From Siphonodentalium dalli (lineage: Eukaryota; Mollusca; Scaphopoda; Gadilida; Siphonodentaliidae), in contig CP136063.1 of assembly GCA_032622095.1 (NCBI GenBank), forward strand, positions 41,826,106-41,890,105: DNA of 64,000 nucleotides, read 5' to 3'. This document shows, in pieces, positions 37,997 to 49,901 of the stretch; position 1 is the first letter of the stretch; the number at the start of each line of letters is the position of its first letter. A program made the position numbers and the translations under genes. The notes under the pieces were generated by a model, which saw only the letters and a program-made list of their open reading frames with translations, was not told the DNA's origin and ran no database searches.

Positions 37997-40547
37997 ATTT
38001 TCATCATCACCGTGATCATCCCCAATTTCATTGTCATAATATTAATCATCAGTATCATCATCACCACCACATATAACTAATGTCGTCGCGATCTTCATCA
38101 TATCATCGTAACTCTCCATGAACCAGCAGGCGACAATTCGGCAGAACTGTCTGGTATATATTTTGCTAAACATTTACTCCCCTCTGCACAAATCACCAAA
38201 CTTCATTGAAGCTGTAATATTTTTTCTGAATTTCAATGAAAAATATGGCCGCCAACAGCAATCTTTGATATTACTTTTTGCATGACTAAATCCCTCGGCT
38301 TGCCCTACATCCAACATTATTTTTTACATCCAATTGAGCTTCAGATGTCTCTCTTGTTTGACATCTAGTATACTAGTAACTTAAACATTTAAACTTTCCA
38401 CATTCCTTATCGCTCCATTGACTGTAAGGTATGACATCCCCTCTCCTGGTTGAGCTACAGTGTCATTGGCATTGCCATTTTGAAATAACATCAATCCTTA
38501 ATGTGGTCAATGTATTAGTTGTTTTTATTAATTCATCATTTTGGATTTTTGCTGCCATTTTGAAATAAAATTCATTATTAATGTGATCAAATTTTTTTTA
38601 TTAATTAATAATTTAAGAACAATTAAGACATACATACATAAATTTTTCATACTGATAAGACTAATTTTCAGTCACAGCAATATTACACATGTTAGGAATA
38701 TTGAACATATACCGACCATTTTGGATTTTGGCGGCCATTTCGAAATAATATTTATTATCAATGTGGTCATTTTATTATTTTTTTTTTATATTAATTCACC
38801 ATCTAAGAACTCTTAAGACATACATACATCAAGGTTTCATGCTGACAAGGCCAACGTTCAGTCCCAGCATTTACACATGATAGGAAAATTAAACAAATTG
38901 CGGCCATTTTGGATTTTGGCGGCCATTTTGAAATAACATTCATTATCATTGTGGTCAACTTTTTAGTTTTGTTATTAATTCATCGTGTAAGAACAATTAA
39001 GACATACACACATCAATGTTTCATGCTACTAAGACTAACTTTCAGTCACAGCAACATTACACATGACAGGAAAATTGGCCTTATGGTGGCCATTTTGAAC
39101 TAATATTCATCATTAATGTGGTTAATTTATTAGTATCATTTATTAATTCATCATCTAAGAACAATTAAGACGTACATACATCAATGTTTCATGCTGATAA
39201 GACTAACTTTCCGACCCAGCAACATACTGTATGCAACAATGATAGGAAAATTGGCCTTATGGCCTGTTATGGTGGCCATTTTGGATTTTGGTGGCCATTT
39301 TGAAATAACATTCATCATTAATGGTGGTTATTATATTAGTTTTTTTTATTATTAATTCATCATCTAAGAATAATTAAGACGTAGACACATCAATGTTTTA
39401 TGCTGATAAGACTATCAGTCCCAGCAACATTACACATGATAGGAAAATTGGCCTTATGGTGGCCATTTTGGATTGTGGTGGCCATTTTGGATCAAAATCA
39501 TCATCAATTAGGTAATTTTGTTAGTGTTTTTTATCAAGTTATCATCTGACAACAGTTTAGTCATGCATATATTAAGGTGTCATGCTGATAAAACCTAAAT
39601 TCAGCACCATCAATGTGATACAAGATAGGAAAATTGGCCTTATGGCAGCCATTTTGGATTTTGGCAGCCATTTTGAAATGCATTCATCATTAATGTGGTT
39701 AATATATTAGTTTTTTCGATTAATTCATCATCTAAGAATAATTAAGATGTACATACATTAATGTTTTATGCTGATAAGACTAACTTTCAGTCCCAGCAAC
39801 ATTACACATGATATGAAATTGGCCTTATGGTGGCCATTTTGGATTGTGGCGGCCATTTTGGATCAAAATCATCACCAAAATGGTTGGTATGTTAGTGTTT
39901 TTAAGAAGTTATCATCTGACAACAGTTTAGTGATGCATATATTAAGGTTTCATGCTGATAAAACCTAAATTCAGCACCATCAATGTGATACAAGATAGGG
40001 AAATTGGCCTTATAGCAGCCATTTTGGATTTTGGCGGCCATTTTGAAATAAATTCATCATTAATGTGGTTAATATATTAGTGTTTTTGATTAATTCATCA
40101 TCTAAGAATACTTATTATGTACATACGTCAATGTTTCGTGCTGATAAGACTAACTTTCAGTCCCAGCAACATTACACATGATAGGAAACTTGGCCTTATG
40201 GAGGCCATTTTGGATTTTGGCGGCCATTTTGGATCAAAATCATCATCAATATGGTTGGATTGTTAGTGTTTTTTATCAAGCTATTATCTGACAACAGTTT
40301 GGTCATGCATATATTAAGGTTTCATGCTGATAAAACCTAAATTCAGCACCATCAATGTGATACAAGATAAGAAAATTGGCCTTATGGCGGCCATCTTGGA
40401 TTTTGGCAGCCATCTTGGATTCAAGGACATTTTCAAGGTGGCCCATTTTTTTATTTTGAAGGGTAATGATCATTCTATCCAAAAACATTCTTAAAAGTTT
40501 GACAGCAATTTTTTTTTAGATTGTTCTTGACTCGCACCAGTCTAATA

Positions 40548-40886
40548 TAGTGAGTTTATTTATAAATAAATAGATGGATTTAATTTTTCAGAGAAATTAC
40601 ACATTTATGTACTCATGCACATCGGCACAATGTATTTACATCAGTGATCTGAATTTGTTTTAGTGAGTTTATTTATAAATAAATAGATGGATTTAATTTT
40701 TCAGAGAAATTACACATTTATGTACGCATGCACATCGGCACAATGTATTTACATCAGTGATCTGAATTTGTTTTAGTGAGTTTATTTATAAATAAATAGA
40801 TGGATTTAATTTTTCAGAGAAATTACACATTTATGTACGCATGCACATCGGCACAATGTATTTACATCAGTGTTCTGAATTTTTAA
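40548..40886. repeat. Three tandem copies of a 113-bp unit
   Basis: Units start TAGTGAGTTTATTTATAAAT at 40548, 40661 and 40774 and are nearly identical. They directly abut the right end of the foldback element and lie in intron 1 of the SGNH gene. Confidence 0.95.
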
Positions 40887-43289
40887 ACGGTAAAAAATCC
40901 CAGAGTAACACTTTATGTGTAGTATGACTTATACAACACTTTATTATTTACTGATTATATTACATTATTGTCTTCGACTGCCGATAATTGGGTTGTTTCT
41001 TTTCAGACTTCCAAACCAGACCGGAGTGGACGCGCTTAAAGAAATCTCAACCAGATGGCGCTATAGTCTTGCTTGGTGGTAACGACATCACCACGGAAGA
41101 TATCACACCAGAGGAGATACACAAACGTGCTCTCAACTGCTCCAAGGAAATATCTATGCTTCCAACCGTCAAGTTAGTCAACTTTATGAGTATCATGCAC
41201 AGGAGGGTGAAGAATATAGAGAGATTGAACCCGGATGATATGTCGAAAAATGGTTTCAACGGGAAAAAAAAACGTAAGCATTGAAACAATTTCAAATACT
41301 GCAGATACTAATTAACACATTCCATTACGTGTGAGTGCATACTAATAAATTGTACTCTTGAGATGTTAGATCTATAAGATAACTATCATTTTAGGCACAC
41401 TTTAGGATTGGTGATTGATTAAAAAAAGATCTTTTTTGGTTGTAAAACGGCTTTGTATGACTTGGTGACAATGGTCGTAACCCTATACGCAAAATATTAC
41501 TTCCATACTTTGAAACTAAAGTTATTACCTGGACAATTAACCCAAACAGTTGGGTAACATGGCATAATCATATACTATATGTACACAAAATTACACACAA
41601 TTTTCTTAACCGTTTGTAAAAGAACATATATATGTCAATAAGATATGATTGACCATCCAATGCAAACAAAGTATGGCCACTTCCCAACACTTGGGGGATT
41701 TATCCTTGCTTATTAAATAAAATACTTTCTTTTTCTTTCAGACACGCAAATAGGCTCATGGCTGCCGATTCCGACATTAACTTGGTGCAGACCTATGGTG
41801 GGTACGAACTGAACGATGGCATCCATTTGCATCCTAGTGATGACAACGGGATACCCCTCCAATGCAAGGTAATTCAGATTATATATTTGGGTTATTTTAT
41901 GTAATTCATTGTCGAAAGCTATTACAGATCATATTCTGAAATATGCTTTATTCCGGGAATGTCCAAGTAAGGAATGATCGGGAATGTACCTGACGTAATG
42001 CAACAGAAACATTTTTAACCATATGGTTTATCAGTAAGGTAGGTGTATAATCCAACATATGATCTATATTATTATTGTGGTGCCTCGACAAATCAACGCG
42101 GTTTTCAAAAACTAACAAGTAACTGGTTGTACCTGGTTGATATTATTGTGGTCGTATCTGTCCCGGTGGATTTCAAGTTCTACGATATATTCAGGCTGAC
42201 ATAAACCATGGTAATGCTGATGGGAAGCCGAAATTGCATTGTACATTATGTATACTGGTTAAGCAAGCGCTATGTTCGTTGATGTAAACTACGTTAAACC
42301 TTAGTACATATACAAAGTTGTATGCAATGTAAATGGACTTAATTAGTTAATAATCATGCAGTTTGTCTAATTTTTAGCACTTCAACTTGCTGGCAGTAGA
42401 GATGATAAATGCAATCAACCACAGGCCAGTGTATATCAGCGAGCTACACAATCGAGTCGGGCGACAAATCAGCAAAGAACTACGTTGGAACGATACATTA
42501 GTTGGACGTAAGTGGATCTTAATTTTGGTTGCCTGTATAGTTTGCAAATTGTTGTGATATGCAATTGTTATATCTTCCATTTTCGCATGTAAGCAATACA
42601 ACAGTTGTGGTCTAAATAATTCTCAATGTTGACGCGTGGATTCAGATTCCATCATTTCTTGTGTGTTTCATTCTGCTCATTCAACCACATTATTTGAAGT
42701 TACACTTATATGTTATACACTATATTGGGAATCGCCCACATCGAAGCATCACTTAATATTTCATTATTATAATCCTGAATCACAAACTGACTAATTTAAC
42801 AGTTTTTGTTTAGTTGATGGACTTGTTCCTGTTGTTAAAATGGCAAAACACATGAAGACAACCTCGCGTGTTATCCTGCAAGTGTCGACGAATGAGCCAG
42901 AGGCGATGAAACGTATTGAAGTGGTCGGCAATAGCATACTCGCCCATCAAGGACATGGTGTTAATGTGTTTATATTTTTAGGCATCGCAATTACATTAAG
43001 ATGGTCATTTTGTGATAGCACTGATGTATCGGATGAATAACACAATCTCTTGCAGACGAAAAATCTTACGCAGTAACCCTATATGGAATTTTCACATTTA
43101 TTTGATAAATTCGGGAATAACATGGCATTTCTGCAAAACATATGATGACATTATATACTCACAATACATTTGCATACTCGTATAATAGTGTAACTCGTAT
43201 AATAGTGTAACTCGTATAATAGTGTAACCACTATATGATGTTCTCAACGAGAACGTATCCAACGTTATATTGTCAACCTAACGAAATGT

Positions 43290-45449
43290 TGAATTAGATT
43301 TGTAGTCATTATATGTGTATATATATTGTGTTATGGGTTCATGTAATTAATATATCATGTGATATCTTCTATATTTTCAGATCGACCCAGTGGCTATTGG
43401 TTATGAACTTGTTGAACTGAAGGATCAAACATTTTGCCATTATACGATAAAGAGACACGCCAACGATATTCGAAGACAGATAAGAGAATTAATTGGTACA
43501 CAGTTTCATAAATGATTTGTCTATCATTGAAATTTTGGTGTAATGGTTTACTATTTTCAGGGATATCAATCTCAATTTAAACATTACTTTCATGCAAGTA
43601 ATGAATACAACATACAACACTGTATGACAGCGGCTTTACCCCGCCCGGTTACAGTAATGAATAGTAAACTAAAAGACTTCAACTGCTTATATTTTCAAAA
43701 TCAGTAATCCTCTTAATTCTTAAAGGGGTACTGTACCCCAATTAAAATAAATTCCCGGTGACAATAGCGATCTAATATGAATATTATATTATAAAATAAC
43801 TAATTTGAGTCGACGATGTCTACTGAAAACGTTCCGGTTAACAGGCTATCGTAAAAGTAAAATTGAATTATTTAATATAAGTTCATTTATGGCTGGAGTC
43901 ATAAAATGGAAAATTATGCCATTACGAGTTACCGTTCTTGAAATCGCATATGTTGCGTGTCTTTTATCGACGGCCGTTCACGAACATTATTGAGTTGCAA
44001 ACAAAACATTGAATTAGATTTGTAGTCATTATATGTGTATATATATTGTGTTATGGGTTCATGTAATTAATATATCATGTGATATCTTCTATATTTTCAG
44101 ATCGACCCAGTGGCTATTGGTTATGAACTTGTTGAACTGAAGGATCAAACATTTTGCCATTATACGATAAAGAGACACGCCAACGATATTCGAAGACAGA
44201 TAAGAGAATTAATTGGTACACAGTTTCATAAATGATTTGTCTATCATTGAAATTTTGGTGTAATGGTTTACTATTTTCAGGGATATCAATCTCAATTTAA
44301 ACATTACTTTCATGCAAGTAATGAATACAACATACAACACTGTATGACAGCGGCTTTACCCCGCCCGGTTACAGTAATGAATAGTAAACTAAAAGACTTC
44401 AACTGCTTATATTTTCAAAATCAGTAATCCTCTTAATTCTTAAAGGGGTACTGTACCCCAATTAAAATAAATTCCCGGTGACAATAGCGATCTAATATGA
44501 ATATTATATTATAAAATAACTAATTTGAGTCGACGATGTCTACTGAAAACGTTCCGGTTAACAGGCTATCGTAAAAGTAAAATTGAATTATTTAATATAA
44601 GTTCATTTATGGCTGGAGTCATAAAATGGAAAATTATGCCATTACGAGTTACCGTTCTTGAAATCGCATATGTTGCGTGTCTTTTATCGACGGCCGTTCA
44701 CGAACATTATTGAGTTGCAAACAAAACATTGAATTAGATTTGTAGTCATTATATGTGTATATATATTGTGTTATGGGTTCATGTAATTAATATATCATGT
44801 GATATCTTCTATATTTTCAGATCGACCCAGTGGCTATTGGTTATGAACTTGTTGAACTGAAGGATCAAACATTTTGCCATTATACGATAAAGAGACACGC
44901 CAACGATATTCGAAGACAGATAAGAGAATTAATTGGTACACAGTTTCATAAATGATTTGTCTATCATTGAAATTTTGGTGTAATGGTTTACTATTTTCAG
45001 GGATATCAATCTCAATTTAAACATTACTTTCATGCAAGTAATGAATACAACATACAACACTGTATGACAGCGGCTTTACCCCGCCCGGTTACAGTAATGA
45101 ATAGTAAACTAAAAGACTTCAACTGCTTATATTTTCAAAATCAGTAATCCTCTTAATTCTTAAAGGGGTACTGTACCCCAATTAAAATAAATTCCCGGTG
45201 ACAATAGCGATCTAATATGAATATTATATTATAAAATAACTAATTTGAGTCGACGATGTCTACTGAAAACGTTCCGGTTAACAGGCTATCGTAAAAGTAA
45301 AATTGAATTATTTAATATAAGTTCATTTATGGCTGGAGTCATAAAATGGAAAATTATGCCATTACGAGTTACCGTTCTTGAAATCGCATATGTTGCGTGT
45401 CTTTTATCGACGGCCGTTCACGAACATTATTGAGTTGCAAACAAAACAT
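43290..45449 (+). repeat. Perfect 720-bp tandem triplication containing SGNH exon 6
   Basis: Three units (about 43290-44009, 44010-44729, 44730-45449) read identical. Each carries intron end, TTTTCAG acceptor, the 115-nt exon 6, its GTACAC donor, and the left ~290 bp of a family-2 MITE. The MITE right part occurs once, after unit 3. So the triplication postdates the MITE insertion, with its right breakpoint inside the MITE. Splicing in more than one exon copy would shift the frame, since 115 is not a multiple of 3. A 62-residue frame per unit is MITE sequence. Confidence 0.95.
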
Positions 45450-45811
45450 GTTACCTGCAAAAGAAGGCCCGTTATAACCGATTCGGAAAAAAGGAGAAAG
45501 AAACAAGAGTCATAAAGCGTCAAGTATTTTATAGGGAGTGAGATTGTTCGATGGAAGAGATTGAATGCATCAATCGAAGCTGTGAGCAATGAACTTCCGG
45601 TTCTTCCTGCGACCAGCATCTTCTCCGGTGAAGGTCAAAAACATGGCGCGTAGTTTGAAATCGTAATATTTTTGTTTTCAAGATCAATATTTTTTTCGCT
45701 AAATTAGGTTTATACGAAACTCATTTAACACGGACACAATCTAACTTGAAAGTTATTTCAATGGGAGTAAATAAAAAAAATCGCCTATCTTTGTGTACAG
45801 TACCCCTTTAT
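43720..45811. mobile_element. TTAA MITE, family 2, expanded by the triplication
   Basis: Left end TTAA-AGGGGTACTGTACCCC at 43720. Right end GTACAGTACCCCT followed by TTAT (expected TTAA, one change) at 45811. Without the two extra 720-bp units it would be about 650 bp. The interior matches 17344-17943 on the opposite strand (CCCGGTGA.AA near the terminus; ATGGCTGGAG.CATAAAAT). Confidence 0.85.
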
Positions 45812-46093
45812 ATATACGGGATAGTTACTCCAACACAACTTGCGTGCGATATAACGATAAACGGTTTTCTTTTATTACAGGGACTAAAAAGAATGAAGAG
45901 GATCTTCATCCATATGCTGTAACTGACATGTTTTACTGACGACGAGATGAGGGCAGAAAGTTATACGGCAGCTGTTGATGTAACTGCAAAATCCTTGAGG
46001 GACATCGGAGTGGAAGTCTACATCAACAAACAGAGTACATACCTGACCTCGGGTCCGATACCAAATGGCATGCTTGATGTCAGACCTCTTTGA

Positions 46094-47152
46094 AATATTG
46101 TACATGTATCTGTTGTTCACATCGAAATTAAAGGAATATTATTCTATTTTTTTTTTATAAATTTCTTTTAATATACTAATAATATATAATTAATATGTCC
46201 AGTTTGCCTAAATAATCGTGTGTATGATCGCTAATTTTATAACGAAAAACAAATAAATCGGAAGAATGCCGAAGATCTTATGTTGTAGTCAAAGTCACGT
46301 GATTATCGCAGTCACATGATCAGCGATCGGTGCTGTCACATGATTTAACACGTGATAATGACGTAGCGATCAGGGGGAGTTACTATCAGAAGCTTCTGAT
46401 TTGTCGACTTATGCTGTTTGCCAGGTTATCTATGTAAAACAGCTTTGGGCAAATACATTGTTATCGACATCTTTGTGTCAACTACGCCTTGTCTTAATAA
46501 TAAGTTAATTGTTTAAACATCCAAATTATATATAAAATTTATTGAAGAAACGATAAGATAATTATGTAAATACTGTAAAATACATGAAAACAAACTTTCG
46601 ATATAAGACATATATAACTGTCAAAGTCACAGCAAATTTATGTTGCATAAGTTTGTAAACGATCTTTATTATCACATATAATAGTGAACGCTCTTTATTG
46701 ATTCATGCTGAAGGGAAATGGTTTTAAAGGAGATATTAGATAAGTATAATACTGTATAATACACACGAATGTTCGATAAAAGAATGTATATACCCGTCAA
46801 AGTCATAGCAAATTCCAGTTGCATAAGTATTCAAACGCTCTTTATTCTCACACATAACACTGGCTTAGGGAACGCTCTTTATTGATTCATGCTGAATGAA
46901 AATGGTTTGAAGGAGGGATGATATAAGTAAACGCCATAAAATACATGTACACGACTGTCAATATAGGACATTATATATCCGTCATAACAATTTCTGAATG
47001 CATACTTATTCATATAATTATGCAAACGCTCTCTAGTCTCACACATAACAGGGAACTCTCTTTATTGATTCACGCTGAAGGAAAATTGGGAACTCGATTT
47101 AGAATATAGTTGTTATCGTGACTATTTACTAAGTGCATCAATATAATCTCCC
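46094..47152. other. Spacer between SGNH and MULE genes, with three diverged repeats
   Basis: AACGCTCTTTATTGATTCA followed by TGCTGAA recurs three times (about 46687, 46871, 47048), with CGTCAAAGTCAYAGCAAATT-like sequence before two of them, giving a loose 150-180-bp repeat. No frame of interest. Confidence 0.55.
46295..46355. promoter_or_regulatory. Cluster of four TCACRTGA E-boxes
   Basis: TCACGTGA (46295), TCACATGA (46312 and 46336) and ACACGTGA (46348) occur within 61 bp, followed by TGACGTAGCGATC. This is the palindromic core bound by bHLH-Zip factors (MiT/TFE, USF and Myc/Max types). It lies 0.2 kb after the SGNH stop and 3.5 kb before the MULE gene. It could be a regulatory element of either, or chance in a repeat. 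Confidence 0.35.
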
Positions 47153-47552
47153 TTAACCCTTTACCCAACAGAAGTGCCCTGTGCCAATGCATTCTCTTAT
47201 ATATGCGAGTCGACCATAGGTCGCCTCACATATATAAGAGAATGCATTGGCTTAACACATTAAAAATTATAAAATTGTTAAAGAATGTAAGAAAAAATGG
47301 TAAAAAGTGTTAAAAAAAGATTTTTTTTAGGCCAATGCATTCTCTTATATATGCGAGGCGACCTATGGTCGACTCGCATATATAAGAGAATGCATTGGCA
47401 CAGTCCATAACTATAACCATCACAATGTGGTCAAGGAGCCGGTTCCAATGATATCCATATTTGTATGGTTTTATTGAGACAGACCCAAGATATTTTAGGC
47501 TGTTGAAGCTTTATTTGGCCGGTTTTGGCCGGTTTGTTGGGTAAAGGGTTAA
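47153..47552. mobile_element. piggyBac-like TTAA MITE with two internal 69-bp hairpins
   Basis: TTAA-CCCTTTACCCAACA at the left and TGTTGGGTAAAGGG-TTAA at the right, about 400 bp. Two near-perfect 69-bp palindromes (47183-47251 and 47331-47399) both start GCCAATGCATTCTCTTATAT and have central GTCGACCATAGGTCGCC in opposite senses. TTAACCC termini are typical of piggyBac-class elements (established), while the double hairpin is not a standard part of them. Confidence 0.9.
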
Positions 47553-48142
47553 CTGCAATCATATCTATTCATAACCACGAAATGTATTGAATGTAGAATT
47601 ATACCTAATCGAGATTCACTGTATTTATTGTCAAAACAATAACTTGTTATAAATCACCATTTGAAGATATCTCACAGGTCGATGATAGTTCACTGATTAT
47701 ATACGAGTTTGTTGACATACCCCGCAGTAATTCCATACACTTACACACTCATGTTCCACTTTTTACATCGCCACTCCGATGACGTCATATATGTAGTCAC
47801 AATGCACTCTGACTCCGAGTCTGTGTTATTAATTTGTCAACTCTTATGACGTCATATATGTTTTAGTGACGGAGATAGCCGAACAACCAGTAGAGGTATT
47901 ATTTATTTGTTTTTCGGCTTATTTATTACGCGATTTTTATGGGACTTGGATCAATGTGTTCATAATAGAGGGGGCTTTCTGATAGTGGTTTGCGGTTTCA
48001 TCAGGATACCAACCCTTTAAGTAACATCATCTCACGCAAGTTTATATTTTAAGCCAGTAAATTTGAGCCGAAATTTAGTGCAAGGTTGACGAATATATCG
48101 ACAGGCTACGAACATGGTGGCATATAATCTTTGAAACAGCAT
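47553..48142. other. Spacer between the inverted MITEs
   Basis: Contains two TGACGTCATATATGT repeats (about 47779 and 47847), each with a full CRE core. No gene is seen. Confidence 0.45.
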
Positions 48143-48541
48143 TAACCCTTTACCCAACAAACCGGCCAAAACCGGCCAAATAAAGCTTCAACAGCCTAAA
48201 TGATCTTGGGTCTGTCTCAATAAAACCATACAAATATGGATATCATTGGAACCGGCTCATTGACCACATTGTGATAGTTACAGTTATGCCCTGTGCCAAT
48301 GCATTCTCTTATATATGCGAGTCGACCATAGGTCGCCTCGCATATATAAGAGAATGCATTGGCCTAAAAAAATCTTTTTTTTAACACTTTTTACCATTTT
48401 TTCTTACATTCTTTAACAATTATATAATTTTTAATGTGTTAAGCCAATGCATTCTCTTATATATGCGAGGCGACCTATGGTCGACTCGCATATATAAGAG
48501 AATGCATTGGCACAGGGCCCTTCTGTTGGGTAAAGGGTTAA
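48143..48541. mobile_element. Second copy of the double-hairpin piggyBac-like MITE, inverted
   Basis: Same element in opposite orientation, with hairpins at 48295-48363 and 48443-48511. It lies 590 bp from the first copy, so the pair forms a large inverted repeat. Sequence differences are few (for example GATCTTGGG for the inverse of CAAGATATT), indicating recent activity or conversion. Confidence 0.9.
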
Positions 48542-48569
48542 CCGCAGCGATGCATCACATTCACACAAT

Positions 48570-48680
48570 GTGACGTCCTATCACATGCATGCTATCATAC
48601 ACCATAGTGACGTCCTATCACATGCATGATATCATACACCATAGTGACATCCTATCACATGCATGATATCATACACCATA
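48570..48680. repeat. Three tandem copies of a 37-bp unit
   Basis: Units GTGACRTCCTATCACATGCA followed by TGMTATCATACACCATA start at 48570, 48607 and 48644. Two have GACGTCC and one has GACATCC. Confidence 0.9.
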
Positions 48681-49901
48681 AATACCAGATGAAGTGTGTC
48701 TTACAAAACATATTTGTATGTGTATATTTGTATGTGTATATTTCGCAAATGTCATTCTTCAAATCAATTCAAAACATTCAACACATATGGATTTGAAATG
48801 CTCATAGTCAGATTATCCATGTGTAAATATATAACACAATAATATTTAACTAAAACCATTGAAAACTATGACTTTTAAATAACTTTCGAAATTGAAACCT
48901 GGATACGTGCCTGGGTTAGTGCACAATCATACAATCAGTTTGGTTGACCCACGTTGTTAAGTTGATAGGATCACTTAATTGCATACATTGTATTAAGATT
49001 AACCCGCATAGATACTGAATGTGAATCCAGTAGATAATTTTAGTTTCACTTAATTCATACAATTTGTAGCAAACCATTGTTTAAGCGGTGATGGCTTCCA
49101 GATTAAGGATAATCCGCTGGGATAATTTTGGTTTCATTAATCCTAATTGCTAGCAACACATTGTTTACGTCGTTTGGCTTCCGCATTAAGAGTAATCCGG
49201 TGGTACTAAAATGAATCCCAAGGATAGTTTGAGATACCTTAATCCTAATTGATAGCAACACATCAGCGGATATCTAGTTAGGGTTTCTCATGTGTGGTTG
49301 GCTGGTTGCTAAAGAACATTGGTATAAATATGTTTTATCCACACCCATCCAATCAAATTGAGGGGTTAAGGAAAGGGCCATTCGAAGATCCCGGGGTTAG
49401 CCCCCCAAATCACTCTCCCATCCATTCAATTCCACATTCCACAATGTCTTCACAGGGTCTGTATATGGATGCGGTTGCCTCACTCAGTGCCGCTGATATT
49501 ACACATATTTTACTTGAGTAACACTTTTTTTTCAAATTGACTTGTACTTGGAATGCAAACTTTACAATTCTATGCTATGCTATCTACATTTTGCGTCAAG
49601 CACCTTTTTATGAGCAACACAAAGTCGTCTACTTTTAAACCAGTCTGACTAAGTGGCTTTTAAAATTTGGAACTAGACTAACTACAAATGTCCAACAACA
49701 CCATGCCTGCCACATATATATGTTTTCCAAATATGTTTAATTTTTCAGGATGGATCGTGTTTTGAAAGTAGCTAATGTCATGTGAAATTAAAGAAAACAT
49801 CGAAAAGTGAGGAGATGAATTTGGATCCCATTCTACCGTTTTCTGTTCCTTGCTTAACCCATGCACCACGCCAGTAATCTTGATTTTTTCTTAATATATA
49901 G
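48681..49901. other. Region upstream of the MULE gene, with a candidate first exon
   Basis: Repeated TTAATCCTAATTGMTAGCAACACA motifs occur at about 49137-49265. A frame from an ATG at 49444 (MSSQGLYMDAVASLSAAD...) ending near a GTAACA donor at about 49515 could be a first coding exon, but its phase does not match the exon at 49902, so either it is wrong or the gene is broken here. Confidence 0.35.

Larger units (their letters stand above)
34795..40548. mobile_element. 5.7-kb foldback element with tandem-repeat arms in intron 1 of the SGNH gene
   Basis: The outer ends are inverted: TGTCAAACTTTTGAGAACGT, GAATGATCATTAC and GGGCCACCTTGAAAATGTCC at the left are matched on the other strand at 40390-40510. 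The left arm (about 34880-36420, ~9 units) and right arm (about 38220-40470, ~11 units) consist of ~185-bp repeats with CAAAATGGCCGCC in opposite orientations. The unique centre is about 36420-38220. Tandem repeats in the arms resemble FB/TU-type foldback elements. No transposase is seen. Target duplication is not resolved. Confidence 0.85.
34536..46093 (+). pseudogene. SGNH/GDSL-hydrolase-like gene, at least 7 exons
   Basis: Exons by splice sites and phase: 34536-34655, 41007-41273, 41742-41868, 42378-42507, 42814-42965, 43381-43495, 45881-46093. SGNH blocks appear in order: YGSSHVKKL (nucleophile Ser; usual GDS is GSS), GASGMSL (block II Gly), LLGGNDI (block III Asn), DGIHLHP (block V Asp-His). 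So Ser, Gly, Asn and His are all kept. Phases join for exons 2-5 and 6-7. Exon 1 ends in TAG right at GTAAG and out of phase with exon 2. The exon-5 donor (GTGTTT) is weak. Exon 7 needs 1 bp less in a T-run (about 45930) to reach its stop. The C-terminal half is not recognised. SGNH domains occur in CR1 LINEs and Ngaro elements, so a transposon role is plausible; a host esterase is the alternative. Confidence 0.65.

Noticed and set aside
43805-45433. Three identical 62-residue open frames (MSRRCLLKTF...) as a gene family
   Set aside because: Each lies in the MITE part of the 720-bp tandem unit. They are identical because the unit was triplicated, with no protein evidence.
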